Part shown: piece by piece, positions 1 through 12,663 of the stretch
Layout of the letters: each line of letters starts with the position of its first letter
Position numbering within the stretch: position 1 is the stretch's first letter
Source of the DNA: Proteromonas lacertae
Taxonomy: Eukaryota; Sar; Bigyra; Opalinata; Proteromonadidae
NCBI GenBank assembly: GCA_002245135.1
Contig: NGBS01001016.1
Coordinates: 1-20,476 of the forward strand
DNA: 20,476 nucleotides
Reading direction: 5' to 3'
The notes under the pieces: generated by a model
The model's database searches: none
The model's input: the letters and a program-made list of their open reading frames with translations, nothing else
What the model was told of the DNA's origin: nothing
Translations under genes and position numbers: made by a program

Positions 1-83
1 CTAAACCTGTGGGAGAAGGTAAAGCTGCTGGTGTTACAGATATTTTAGCTGATTTGTTGAAAAAAGAAGCAGAAGGACATTGA
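1..83 (+). CDS. 3' end of an unidentified protein-coding gene (partial)
   Basis: Reading from base 3, 26 codons are open and end in TGA at 81-83. The tail begins KPVGEGKAAGVTDILADLL and is then rich in Lys and Glu, ending GH. It has the balanced composition of a conserved soluble protein, unlike the Asn/Ile/Tyr-rich frames seen by chance in this AT-rich DNA, and its codon use fits an expressed gene. I do not recognise the family. The gene is cut by the window edge. It lies 167 bases upstream of the next gene on the same strand, and bases 84-215 show no clear feature. Seen: the open frame and stop. Inferred: that it is coding. Confidence 0.5.
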   Translation, partial: KPVGEGKAAGVTDILADLLKKEAEGH

Positions 84-250
84 ATTAGTTTGTCTTAAGC
101 TTATTAGAGCTAATTTAATATGTTTTTTGCTTTTTATATTTTGTTACTGTTGAATAAAATAGAAAATTAAAAATTGGTTTGATTCTAGGTTGATCTAGTT
201 GAAAAGAAAAAAGAAATGGAGTTTTTATAGGGTATTTTAATTTCTTTAGT

Positions 251-716
251 ATGTTATTTAGTTGTATTATTGCTATTGATGATTGTATCTTGTTTGTTAA
301 GAAGAAGGGAGAAGAAAACTGGATGATTCCTCTAGGTAAGCAGGAAGGAGATGCCGATGCAGAGACAGCAGGTCAAAGAATAGCCCGTGATATTGCAGGA
401 GTATGAATTTGTTATATTTGCTTTCTAGGTTGAATGTGATATTGTTGATAGTTTAAAGCAATACAAGTTTGATAAAAACGATAAATACAAGTATCAAAAC
501 CAAACTTGGCAAATAGTTTTACTTCAAAGAAACAAAGAACTAAAAGATTATAAAGAAAGTGAGAACTATGAAAGAAAATGGCTTAAATTGGAAGATGCTT
601 ATACTGAAACAAAAGATCTAGTTGAATTAAACTCAATAGTGAAGGATCTTCAAGAACATCCATATTTTCATACACCAACATGCGATGAACAGCCAAGTAA
701 ATGTTTAATACAATAA
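251..716 (+). CDS. Nudix-fold protein with a degenerate Nudix box (DIPP/Aps-like), 145 aa
   Basis: Two exons, 251-400 and 429-716, are joined by a 28-nt intron at 401-428 (GTATGA...CTAG), giving 145 residues. The N-terminus (SCIIAIDDCILFVKKKG) looks like the first Nudix strand, followed by NWMIPLGKQEG, which matches the WxxPGGxxE entry to the Nudix box of diphosphoinositol polyphosphate phosphohydrolases. The box aligns without gaps but its core REUxEExGU reads RIARDIAGV, so the metal-binding glutamates are replaced. The rest (WQIVLLQRN, then a WLKLEDA helix) fits the later strands and helix of the fold. A longer form could start at ATG 216-218 with a further 29-nt intron at 221-249 (GTTTTT...TTAG), adding Met-Asp; which start is used is unclear. 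It ends with TAA at 714-716 and converges with the giant minus-strand gene. Fold assignment is fairly secure; loss of activity is inference. Confidence 0.72.
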
Positions 717-910
717 TAAAATACAAATATTATTAAATTCTATATTGATATCTGTTGTTTGAGGAGATTTATCAAATTTTGAATTAATATTACTGTAATT
801 ATAATTTCTCTTGTATTAAATTTTGCTAATCATTAAAATGAACATATGTTATATTTGTACAGGCATAACATAAATAATAATATAATAATTTGATATATAA
901 TAAATCTAAT

Positions 911-1809
911 TTAAAAAGGTTCTTCCACCTCAGAACAAGCTACTCCACTAAAACCATCAAACAATTACATATTCCACTCTTTGTATCACAAATTCCATTA
1001 TTACTACATTCAGATGATCTTTGAGTATAATCCATTTCATATTTAAATATTCCATTCTCTGTATCAAGAATCTCACTTTTATTTGGATTTATCCAATGAT
1101 AATATCCATTCTTTTTATCTTTCAATTCAGCAATCTCTTTTATTTCTTTACTTCCGATTATTTCTAATGGATATTGTCTTCCTGTTTGATATTTTGAAAT
1201 ATAAATATGAATTGTTATTATATTATTATTTTCTGCAATTGTTAAATCTTCTATAGATATAGCATCTGGAGGTAATGATCCTAAAGCATTTAACCAATCT
1301 TCTCTTGGAAGTAAAACTAAAACTCCTTTGTAAACCATATTCGATTAAATGGATCTGTATATTTCACATATATCTTATCATTTTTAATTGAAACTGTTGA
1401 TTGTTGAGTATAGGTTATTGTTATTTCACTTTGAGCAACAGAATCACATTCACTATCAGTTTAAATAACCATATGGACATTTACGAATTGAACAATCAAC
1501 TCCTCGATATTCTTTATCACAAACACATACTTGAATTGAATCTTTATCCCATTTGTCATATTTCTTCACAAAATTTATATCATAATTGCCATTCTCTTTG
1601 TTTAATTCTGCTTCACTTAATATCATACAAACACCATGATTTGAACATTGATTTGGACATTTCGTTCTTTGACAAGCATTTCCTTCAAATCCATCAAAAC
1701 ATTCACATATACCTTTGGTAGTATTACATTTTCCTTGATTCGAACATTCATAATATAATCTATTATCTTTATCATAGTCATTTGATGGATTAGAAATTGG
1801 ACTTCCCAT
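911..1809 (-). pseudogene. Frame-disrupted C-terminal EGF region of the giant secreted protein
   Basis: This segment continues the giant protein but in three frames. One stretch carries ECSNQGKCNTTKGICEC, then KCPNQCSNHGVC, CVCDKEY and RKCPYG. The next carries VKYTDPFNRIWFTK. The third carries LPREDWLNALGSLPPDAI and ends ECSNNGICDTKSGICNC, after which a further shift gives FDGFSGVACSEVEEPF and a TAA ending at 911. The order and spacing match tenascin-like EGF proteins of protists. Frame changes fall at short homopolymers near 1805-1807 (+1), 1460-1462 (+1), 1325-1329 (-1) and 959-961 (-1). Canonical short introns do not repair them without destroying the EGF cysteines or the linkers. It could be a sequencing artefact, a truncated gene with a decaying tail, or genuine frameshifting. 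The sequence itself cannot decide. Confidence 0.6.
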
Positions 1810-4800
1810 ATGGACAATTTCGATATTTACAATCAAATGAAGTAAAACCAGGATAGCATCGACATTCTCCATATACACATACTCCATGTTTTCTACATTT
1901 CTTTGGACATACTAATTTACTAGATGATAAATATATTGGATCTTTTGATAATGTCAATATACTTTTTTCTTTTGGTAATTTACATGGACTATAAGATAAA
2001 CCATCATAACATATTCCATTATATCCTTCACAAGTTGTTTTACCTAATGAATTACAGAAATCATTTCCTTGAGCTTCAAGAGTTACAAATACACCACCTG
2101 ACATTAAAGCTCCAGATCCACCACAATAATTATATTCTGTTGGAGATAATACTCTTTTTGGAGGAATATATGGATATTTTCCTTTTGATTGATAATACAT
2201 TTGTGGAGAAATACAAAAGAATTCACTACTACTATTACATGATTCTATATAAGCCATTGTATAATCTAATTTATAAGAGTCAAATTTGGCTATATTTGTT
2301 CCAAATATAAATCCAATATTTGGAGATTCTTCTATTTCATCATTTCCATTTCTAAATATGAATGTATTATGACCAATTGGCATTTGAATTGAGGAATTTG
2401 TTATGGTTATTGTATCTTTTTCACTTATTTCACCTATTCTTCCTATCATTCCACCAAAATTAGTATTTACAGTTGTTGTATTTATTTCTATTCCCATTGT
2501 TATGAAAATAGCCCAACTATTGTCAATATTCACTTTACATTTGTTGGAATCACCAATAAAACTTCCATATACAAATTCTTTTTGATCTTTATCCACTCCA
2601 ATTCTTAAACCATCTTCAATATAAACAAATGATTCTATTATTTTCATTTCACCATTATCAATCAATGAACCAATTAATCCACCAAATATCATACTTTGAT
2701 ACAATAGAATATTATTCACTTGAATATAAGATTTATCTATTTCACAACTTCCTTCACATTTGCCTATTAATCCACCAAATGTACTACTTTCACCTGTTTT
2801 CTTTTTACCATTATTTATCACTGTTATTATATCACCAAATACAAAACAATCTATCATTCTTATATCATTTCCAACACCAACTATCATTCCGAATATATTT
2901 GAATCTTTATTTTCTATTGCCATTGTTCTAATATTATCTTTATAAAACTCTATCACAATATTCTCAAATGTCACATTTTTACTTTCACCACTGATTAATC
3001 CATTAAATGTTGGATTAGAATTACAATCAAATCGAATATTGTTTAAGAATTTTAATTTTATATTCTTTAATATTGAATTCTTTAATGAACCAAATATTCC
3101 ACATTCTCTTATTACTATCTCATTAGATGCTTCTTTTATATAAATATTGATTTCAGCATTTTCAATTATCACATTATTCAAATCACCAAATAATCTCATT
3201 GAATATTTATTTTTCTCTTCTTCATTCAATAATCTTTCTCTTGATTTATATATTGAAAATTGTAAATTCAATTTGTTATTACCAAAATCTATTCTTATAT
3301 CATTTTTGATTGTTGGTATTTCATATTTTTCCATTATCATTGAATAAGATTGACTAAATGAAATTATTTTATTCTTTGTTTCTGCTAAGAATTTGGAAGT
3401 AAATTCAGATGTTAAGGATTCTGTTGCAAATGGAATTGAATTTAAATTGATTGCTTTATCTTTTCGAATTGTATTTTCAATATTTATGTGATTCTTTATT
3501 GAAGGTTTGAAATTCAATTCTTTTGCTTCTTCATTCACATTTTGAACTGTAGAGATTGAATCTGTTATTATTTTGTTTATTGTTTCTACTATATCAACAT
3601 GATAAGATGGTAATTCAGTTAATATTAAAGGAGGAGGAGGAAGTGTTGGTTGGAATTTATGTTCAATTGTTATTGTGAAACTCATACACTTATTCTTCAA
3701 TTCTTCATATCCACTAAAATAATAATCCAAACATATTTCTTCTGTTTTATTATAATATTGATTAGTTGTGGAAATTTTACTTATTGAAATTTCAATTTTA
3801 CTATAAGTATTATCGATTTCATGATTGATTTCAACATTATTATTTAAACTCATTATTTCAGATTTTCCTTTCAAACTGGTTGCATTACATGTAATATCAT
3901 TAAATATCAAATAGAATTGAGAATTTTCTTGAATTATTCCTTCTGGTTCTGTTTTTATAACAGCTTCTTTACTAATATCAATTATATCCATTGGAATTAT
4001 TATTGTCTTTTCATTAGATGTTATTTTCAATTCAATATGATTTGACATTTTAGTTAAACAATCTTCTGATTCTTTTGCTATTTTTATTGATTCTAATGTA
4101 TTTATTTTCAGTGTGATTGAATCTTTATCCAACTTAAAACATGTAGATATAACATCAATCGATATTTTATTCTCATTTTCTTTTGATAATAAATGAAGAT
4201 TAAATCCATCAGCAGGAATGTAATCTTTGTATATTCTTGATAATGGAATATCACTCAAATAGAATATATCATTTGATTTGCTATATTTTGGCTTATTATT
4301 TTCATCAAATGATATATCTACATTCTCTAATATTCCATATTCATCAATTATTTTACTTCCATCAAATCGAGGTAATTTGGAATAATAGAATCTATCATTC
4401 TTCACATAAAATCCATTCAAATATTTGTATGGTTTTTCCTTTATATCAGATGTTTCATCAACTAATTGGATCTTTTCACTTTTAAATGCTTTAACTACTG
4501 TAATCGTGCTGGGTGTTTGAATAATTGTATTTTTAATTGTATTTGGTTCTGCACAATCATACTCTTGCTTAATATCTAAAAATTCACCATTTAATGTTAA
4601 ACCTTCATCCATAGTAACTGAAGTATAAACATTATTAAATATTGAATCTGACCTTGTGTATTTTGCTAACATATATATAATAACAGGTTTCCATTCAATA
4701 TTTTTAGTGAAATGATAATGAATATAACTATTAGTAACTATCACATCTCCTATACCTACTTTATCTTCAAACATTCCTCTAAATCCAACAATTTCAGGTC

Positions 4801-7800
4801 CTCTAGCCAATACACCAAGTTTTATATCACTCCAACATTCATCAACTGTTTCTATTCCATTTCCACGACATAAGAATGGACCAAAGAATAACCAACTTAT
4901 TCCATCAATATTAACTGATGTTCTTACTATTGCAAAACATCGATAAAACTTTAAATAGGATGATTGGGTTGTAATATGAGCTACTGTTAAACTATTACTA
5001 TTTCCATATACTACATTCATATTAAATGTGTTTATATCACTATAACTATAAGATATTGTCAAATTTTCAGATGAACCGAAAAATAAACCTTCATGAACTT
5101 CATGATTAGGTCCATTTCTTGTTGATATAAAACTATATTCATTTCCTTTCACAAATATTCCACTCACTTCTTTTCCTTCTTCATTCTTTATTATTCCACT
5201 TATTAAACCAAATGTTGATGAATATGTGAAAGTATTTATTGAGATTTTACCTTCAAAATAAATTCCAACATGAATCATTATCATATTCTCCATCGAGTTA
5301 CTTAATAATCCAAATGTTTTATCTTCGTTTTGATTCATTTCCATATCTGAATAGTATTTCAATTCTACATCATATAAATAGCAATTTGTTAATTTTGAAA
5401 ATATTCCATTTGCATTTACTTTCAATGTATTTTCAGGTGGTAAAGATCCTATCACAAAATGAAGATGTTTTAAGACTTTTCCATCTAAATCACCAAATAA
5501 TTGAATACTCTTTGTATTCCTATATTTTAATGTGATTGTTATTTCTTCATTTTTACCTTCTAATGTATTCCAATGTATAGTCTCTGGTATTTTCCAATAT
5601 TTCATATCAACAACATAAGATCTTTCTAATGTAATTGTTTCTTTATTAGATGTTATTAAATTATAGAATGAATAATCTGGTTCTTTTTCTATCATTAATT
5701 TCAATGTAAATGATATACTTCCAGCTTTATTCTTCAATATAATAATTACATCTGTTGATTTAGCTAAATCTTTTGTTGGAATTCCACTTATTATACCATT
5801 TTCACTATTCAATTTTAAACTATAATCTTCTAATTTGATTGATGATTCATATGAAAATTTGGCATGAACTAAATTATCCCAATCTGATGGTTCTATTTTT
5901 GTTTCAATTCCTACTGTCAATATATGATAATCATTTTCATATTGTAATTTTGTTGGTTTTGGATATATTACTTCTAGAGTTAATTTTGTGATATTTTCAT
6001 ATTTATAATTCTTCATTTTCACTTCTATTTCCATATTAAATACAGTGTTTGACTTTCCAGAAAATGTTCCTGTCTTTTCATCAAATTGTATTCCATAAGA
6101 GTCAAGTGTAGATTTAATTGTAGTATCGACTATTGAAAACTCCTCAATATAATCACTGTATGTAGGAGAAATTGATAATTCATCATCTCTAGTAACAACA
6201 GTTTTCTCTGGATATTTAAATGAACTTGCACATACTGGTTGAATTATTGTCGTGATAGTATAGTCATATTCTGATTCTTTATAACCATTAAACTCAAATA
6301 TTGCATTTATTTTAAATTCTACATTAGTTGGAATTGTTACTTTTCCTGTGTTAAATTTCATTTTGTATAAATAATTATTCAATTCATATTTCATTTCAGC
6401 ATTTCCACTTACAGTTATTAAATTGTTTGTTGCTTCTTTAAATTCAATATTTGATGGATATGGTAATGAGAACTGAATATAAAATTCACTCTCTAAATCG
6501 ATATTCTCTTTTAAATCCGTTTCATATTCTGGTTTTATTTCATCATTTATTATTTCGATTATTTCTGACTTATCATTTATTATTCCAGTTATATCATAAT
6601 TACATCTTATATGTGCTTTTGCACTATATGAATCTTTATTCACTGTTTGTGTAATTGAATTAACAGACGAGTCAATACTTGACCAACTTTTCACTATTGT
6701 TTCTCCTTCTCCATTTATACATTCATTTTCACTTATTGAGACTTTAATCTCTTCATTTCCTTCTTTTAATAATAAATATAATTTGTAACTATCTGTTATA
6801 TTCTCTTTATATATCGGGATTAAGCTTATTTCATTTCTATACCAAACTGATTTGCCTTTTGAATAATATGGATAAGAATCTTCATCAAATGATATATCTA
6901 CATTCTCTAATATTCCATATTCATCGATTATTTTACTTCCATCAAATCGAGGTAATTTGGAATAATAGAATCTATCATTCTTCACATAAAATCCATTCAA
7001 ATATATGTATGGTTTTTCTTTTATATCAGAATTTTCATCAATTAATTGGATTTGTACATTATAAAATGATCTAGTGATTTTGATTCCACTTTTCTGTTGT
7101 ATTATTGTACTATGAATTTTATTTGGGATTTCTGTTCCTTCATCATCTTGAATATCTCTAATTTGACATGCAAATCTAATTCCTTCATCATAAGTAATTG
7201 AACTATAGACATTATTCAACGATGATCCTGATTTTGTATATTTAGCTATCATAAAAATCTTTGCATTTCCATCTGTTATACTTTTTGTAAAATGATAATG
7301 AATATAACTATTAGATAATATAACATTCGCATTAACTCCATTATTCTCATACATTCCTCTAAATCCAACTAATTCACTTGCTCCAGTTAAAACACCAACT
7401 TTTATATCACTCCAACATTCATCAACTGTTTCTATTCCATTTCCACGACATAAGAATGGACCAAAGAATGCCCAAAACTTTCCATCAATATCAGCTACTA
7501 CTCTTACTATTGCAAAACATCGATAGAATTTCATATAAGAAGATGCTGATGTTGAATGAGCTACAGTCAAACTACTGCTTGTTCCACTTATAGCATCAAT
7601 TTTGAAAGTATTCACATCACTATAACTGTATGAAATAATCAGATTTTCAGATGAGCCAAACATTAAACCATTATGTTGATGTCCACTTTCACCACGAGAA
7701 TAACTATATTCATTTCCTTTTACAAATATTCCACTCACTTCTTTTCCTTCTTCATTCTTTATTATTCCACTTATTAAACCAAATGTTGATGAATATGTGA

Positions 7801-10800
7801 AAGTATTTATTAAGATTTTACCTTCAAAATAAATTCCAACATGAATCATAATTACATTTTCCATTGAGTTACTCAATAATCCAAATGTTTTATCTTCGTT
7901 TTGATTCATTTCCATATCTGAATATAATTTCAATTCTATATCATACAGATAACATCTTGTTAATTTTGAAAATATTCCATTTGCATTTACTTTCAATGTA
8001 TTTTCAGGTGGTAAAGATCCTATCACAAAATGAAGATGTTTTAAGATTTTTCCATCTAAATCACCAAATAATTGAACATTCTTTGCTTTGTTATTATTTG
8101 AATCAAATCTCAATATTATCTTTGTTTCATCTCCTTTTCCTACTAATTTGGTGAATTTTATATCTCCAGAAAGTGGAACTTTCCAACTATCCATATCAAC
8201 TACATATGATTTATCAAGCAATATTTCATCTTTATCTTGAGTAATAATATCATAAAAATCATTCATTGGTTGTTGTGTATGGCAATTACTATAATCAATT
8301 ACACTGTCTAAACCACTTGCCAAACATTTTCTACTTTTATAACCAATATCGCATTTTACCATAGAATATCCACCAACATAAACTGAAGGAAATTCTCCAT
8401 CACTTTCACATACAGATAATGGTTTTTGATTCACTACAAATAATTTGAATTGAAGATAATGTCCCCAATTAACTATAAAGTTATTTGTACTTATCACTTC
8501 TAATCTATAGCTTTCATAGGATTTCTTGTTATTCAATAAATCATATGAATATTTGGTATAACAATTTAATCCAGCATCATCATTATTAACACCTCCCATA
8601 TCTGTTAAACCTAGATTTTCATTGGAATATAACAAATTCCAGATTGGATTTTCACTATCAGTAGTTCCATATATTTTTATTGATTTAGGGTGGTTATTTT
8701 GATTATTTGTACAACCAGCTATAGAATATTCATTAATATAATATGCTTCATTGTTTTTGAATCTGTATGTAAAATTATATGGAAACCAATTATTTTCAAC
8801 TTTAGGTGTATTAACATTATCATAGAATTGAATACCACAAAAATCTCTAACAACTCCTTCTCTAATTTCAAAAGTACTTTCCATTCTATCTATCTTATAA
8901 CCTTTATCAAATTCATTTCTAGTTGCTGGAGTTGTATCATAATCCACATTATCAACTTTTGATATTTGAGTAGATGATGTAATTGTATTTGTTTTTGATA
9001 ATACTAATACAAATAAATCATTTTTATCTGTTGGTTTGGAATATTCATGAATCTCAACTCCTATATAGTTTATTCCTTGTTGAATCACTTCTAATGGAAT
9101 TGATAATTTTCTGCTATTAATTTCATTTTTCAATGATAATATTGAAGAATCTATTTCACCTGATTTAAGATTTCTTCGATATATTTCATATCCATTTACA
9201 TATATTATTACACCATCATTATATGTAATAATAACTGATAAAGGGCCAGTTTGTGATATGTCTGTTATTTCAAATGAAGTTCGATAATATCTTGTGATTG
9301 AAGATTTTCTATCAAATTCACTTGCTATTCCTAATTTCCAATTCTCTTCATTTGGGTTATAAAGCAAAGACCAAGAAGCACTTGTTTGACTAATGTCAGA
9401 ATATTCCCATTCAGTAGCATCTGTAATTAGATAATATGGATTGGACTTCACACTAATAGTCAATGTAACTGTTTCAGAATATCCATTCTCATTTTTACAT
9501 TTTATATTCACATTACCTCCTTTATATCTATTACTAACAAATCCACTCAATACACCGCTTGATTTATCAAATGTCATTCCTTCAGGAACAACATCTATCT
9601 CAAATAAATAAGCTCCATTTGTTACTTTTGGACCAATATAATAATCTGTTAAAACAATCAATTCATATTCAGTACTGGAATATTCAATTATTGGTTTTTC
9701 ATTATTAATCACAGAAAATGATATCTTTTCATTACTTGCTGCTTTTCTTGAAAGTAATATATTATGTTTTGAATTATATATTCTGTATTTTCCATTACCT
9801 TTAAATTCAACTTCATAATTACCATTTCCTTGAGTTTTTTCATTTACAACAATTATTTTAATTGATTTTATTGGCTCATATTCTATTGGAGTTAGAGTAG
9901 TAGAGGTTGAATCTTTTACAATTATTTCTTTATTATTCACATCTTCATATTCATATACCAATTCAAAATAATATTGAAATGCTTCTATATTCAAACTAAT
10001 TTCATGAGAACTAATCCCTGTTAATTCATATCGATATACAGTAACTTTATAATCTGTTACTGGTTCTAATGCAGTTCCTGATATAATACCATCATCTTTG
10101 TTAATTGTCAATCCTTTGGGTAATGTACTTGAAGTGAATTTTGATTGAGATATTTTTTCACATTGAATTGATATTGATTCTCCTACTACATATTTATCTT
10201 TTGTTGTACATGTAAATGTAGTGCTTGATTCATATTTTTCTACACCAATGTCAACTTTTGTTGTTAATTTATCATATAATATTGAACTAGCAGTAATATA
10301 ATAAGATGTTAATGGAGATTCAATTGTTGGATTTCCATTTATTTCACCTGTTTTTTCATTGAAAAATAATCCAGTTGGTAATGGAGGATATATTGAAAAT
10401 GATTTATAATTACTTGGTGTAATTGTAATATGGAATATCAATGTGTTGATAGGAATTGGACCATTTAATGGATATATTGCATAAGTGAAATTATATTCCA
10501 TAAATCCAACAGGAATGTGATGCATTTCATCACCAAAATATCCTATAAAGCTGTTACTATTTTTCCTAAGTATTACATATTCAGCTTGAAAACTATTAGA
10601 TGTAGTTTTTGGTCTTCCAAAATACAAAAATCTTTCACCATACGCATGTCTAAAATCACCACGTGCACCATCTTTATAATTTTGACAATCATCGTTACAT
10701 AAATAACCTTTATTTGAATGCAAATTAGTATTTGCACCTCCAACATTATTCCAATTTCCAGTAAATTTCCATTCATTTCTTATATCTAAATCATTAACTA

Positions 10801-12648
10801 CATATGTAAAATTGATTGAGGTTTGTATTTCCATATTGTAACTTAAATCAGGCCATAAATATGATGCTTTTGTATAATCAATATATCTCTTAGTCATTAC
10901 ATATTTCAGTTTTGCTTTATTAGACATTTGATAACTTGTACAACATTGACTAAGATCGAATAAATCTTTATGAAAATAGATTTTATATCCTTGAATAGCC
11001 TTAGTCGCATCTTTACCATAATAATGAATTAATATTGTAGAAGAGGAAGAACTATGACTATTCTTTCCTGTTATAATTATTCTTTGAGTATCATAACTTG
11101 GTTTGGTTGTATATTTACCTTTTATTGTACATGTATTAACATCTATTGTTATTCCATTTGGCAAACTTCCACCATTAGTTTCTATATTATACTCACAACT
11201 TTCTATTTCACCTTCAAATGATGGTGAATAAATACTATTTATTTCAGCTAAAAACATAACTTCATTTGATTGATATGCTAAAAACTGTAATGGATTGGCT
11301 TTTGGAGTAGCTATACTATCAACAACTTCTATATATATATCAACTTCTACAGTATGTCTTAAATTTGTCATTTCAATAGAATATACAGTAGGTTCATGAG
11401 TTGTAGAAATACCAGTTGTTGTAAATTCGCAATTATCATTGAAAATCAATCCTTCAAATAATTCACCTGACACTATTCTACAACTTTGAATTGGATTATT
11501 ACAATGAGGTTTGTTTATTGTAAATGAATTACCTGTTGGAATTTTCACTATTCCATCAACTCCATAAGAACATTCAATTAGATTAGAAGAAACAGCAATT
11601 TTCATCTTTTCATTACTTATTTGTTCAATTCCATCTTTCATTGTATATTCAATTGAATATTCTTTCATTGAACTTACTATATCACCTATAAATCCACTAA
11701 TTGAACAACTACTTGGATTAAATATCATCCCAGGAGGTAATAAAGGGGTTATTTTACAGTTCTTTACATTTTCATTGTATAATACACTTTTCAATTCATT
11801 CACAACACTATTCGAATAGAATACATATCCATTATTACTCACAAATACCAATTGAACTTCATATGAAGAATCACATTTAACAGTTACTATTACTTTCTCA
11901 TTTAATGGCTTTAAAAGTCTTATAGTAAATACTCCATTATTAAAACTAAAACCATTATCACTTGCCATACCTGATTGACTAATTACACCACAACTACCTA
12001 AATACTTCGGCTTTATAATGTATTCTAATCCAACTGTTAAATTGAAATAAGTTTGATAGTATTCTAATGAGGAAGAATCTTGATTTATTCTTTTTCTTGG
12101 ATCAAGTTCTAATAATATTTCTATACTTTCATTTATCTTGATTTTATCTAACTCTATATTTCTAATTGTTTTATCATCACTTTCAATCAATAGAGTACCT
12201 AATTCCAAATTTGAACTATCTAAAGTGTTTCTTCTCAATTCATATTCATCATTCCTTAATGTACACAACATTAATGAATATTTATTATTGTCGGTTGATA
12301 TTTTAAACAGATTTGTTAGATCAATTCCACCATTTTTGCTTTGGAGTGTAAAATACTTTTTAAAAATGGTTAATAAATTTTCATTTCCTTGAAATCTCCC
12401 ACCATTTCCTTCTAATATGATATGTACAATCTTGTTATTATCTGCTTCACACTTTTGCTTAGAATACTCTTGTAAATTTGTTCTTTTAGATTCCTCTAAA
12501 ACTATTTTACCTTGACTTACACCTCCATTTTGTATATCTGTGATTTGATCACCATATTTTGCGGTGTCTGTAAGTGCAACAGAGAATAAGCCTATAAGAT
12601 ATGCAAATAAATATGAAAAATACACAAAGCAAATAACAAGACAATCAT
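1790..12648 (-). CDS. Giant secreted multidomain adhesin-like protein (intact frame, 3608 aa)
   Basis: Exon 1 is 12648-12624. A 32-nt intron (12623-12592, GTATTT...ATAG) joins it to a 10.8-kb exon. The start is ATG at 12648, because the long frame upstream of the intron opens only at a GTG. The N-terminus MIVLLFALCLFSVALTD is a signal peptide. Approximate domain order: six Ig-like motifs of the form LPxGLxhdxxtGxIsG (near residues 300, 395, 490, 755, 840, 1020); a jelly-roll-like domain with YNDGVIIYVNGYEIYRR (about 1065-1205); a discoidin (F5/8 C)-like region (about 1260-1400); block B (about 1453-1960); two more Ig-like motifs (about 2180, 2275); block C (about 2318-2825); a proline linker near 3000; a diverged GLUG-type beta-helix region with FGGLIG motifs (about 3080-3490); and an EGF unit ending NCPYG. 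No transmembrane segment was seen. There are many N-glycosylation sequons. The frame ends at 1790, but homologous EGF sequence continues to 911 in shifted frames. A surface or matrix adhesion role is inferred. Confidence 0.85.
2150..3380 (-). repeat. Third, strongly diverged beta-helix block of the giant gene
   Basis: The encoded stretch begins with SFSQSYSMIMEKYEIPTI, which parallels the SYVVDM..W.IP opening of blocks B and C. It continues with YSMRLFGDLNNVIIENAEI, paralleling QLFGDLDG..LKHLHFVI, and then repeated GLUG-like units (FNGLISG, FGMIVGVGN, FGGLIGKCEG, FGGLIGSLIDN, FGGMIGRIGE), each followed by a short strand. The shared order supports a common origin with blocks B and C, at much lower identity. 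Confidence 0.7.
4150..5670 (-). repeat. Block C: second copy of the ~500-residue internal repeat in the giant gene
   Basis: This is the partner of block B, starting with SFYNLITSNKETITLERSYV and ending with ENVDISFDENNKPKYSKS plus a short tail. Near-identical DNA stretches include about 4300-4455 against 6885-7035, 4813-4887 against 7398-7472, and 5130-5480 against 7700-8050. Between them, for example 4470-4720 against 7045-7290, the copies differ in most residues. This patchwork suggests conversion or recombination between copies after an older duplication. Confidence 0.9.
6740..8265 (-). repeat. Block B: first copy of the ~500-residue internal repeat in the giant gene
   Basis: On the minus strand this copy runs from about DFYDIITQDKDEILLDKSYV to ENVDISFDEDSYPYYSKG and the following ~60 residues. 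It contains QLFGDLDGKILKHLHFVIG, EDKTFGLLSNSMENV and FGLISGIIKNEEGKEVSG, which have the turn-strand periodicity of a right-handed beta-helix of GLUG type. It pairs with block C at 4150-5670 and is separated from it by about 1.07 kb coding two Ig-like motifs. Parts of the two copies are nearly identical at the DNA level and other parts are strongly diverged. Confidence 0.9.
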
Positions 12649-12663
12649 TTTTTAATTACGTTT

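Noticed and set aside
84-215. Possible tRNA or other RNA gene between the first two genes
   Set aside because: No cloverleaf arms or B-box-like sequence could be found by eye; the stretch is AT-rich without structure.
1295-1314. A 20-nt GT...AG intron at the third frame change of the giant gene
   Set aside because: It is shorter than any other intron here, ends AAG rather than TAG, and deletes residues that fit the TK.(I/V).V linker before the ALxxLP motif.
1455-1475. TTTAAAC heptamer just before a stop, as in classical -1 ribosomal frameshifting
   Set aside because: The continuing EGF frame requires a +1 shift here, not -1; the -1 frame soon meets a stop. Three further shifts without such a heptamer lie nearby.
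1754-1796. A 43-nt GT...AG intron that would join the EGF frames of the giant gene
   Set aside because: Its donor (GTCCAA) is unlike all others here, and removal shortens the CPYG-to-ECSN linker from about 18 residues, typical of the family, to 4.
1401-8962. Many plus-strand open frames of 60-130 codons within the giant gene region
   Set aside because: They are antisense to a convincing 10.8-kb coding frame, are dominated by Ile/Leu/His/Tyr as expected for the complement of Asn/Asp/Glu-rich codons, and two look alike (4237-4485, 6859-7074) only because they oppose the duplicated blocks.
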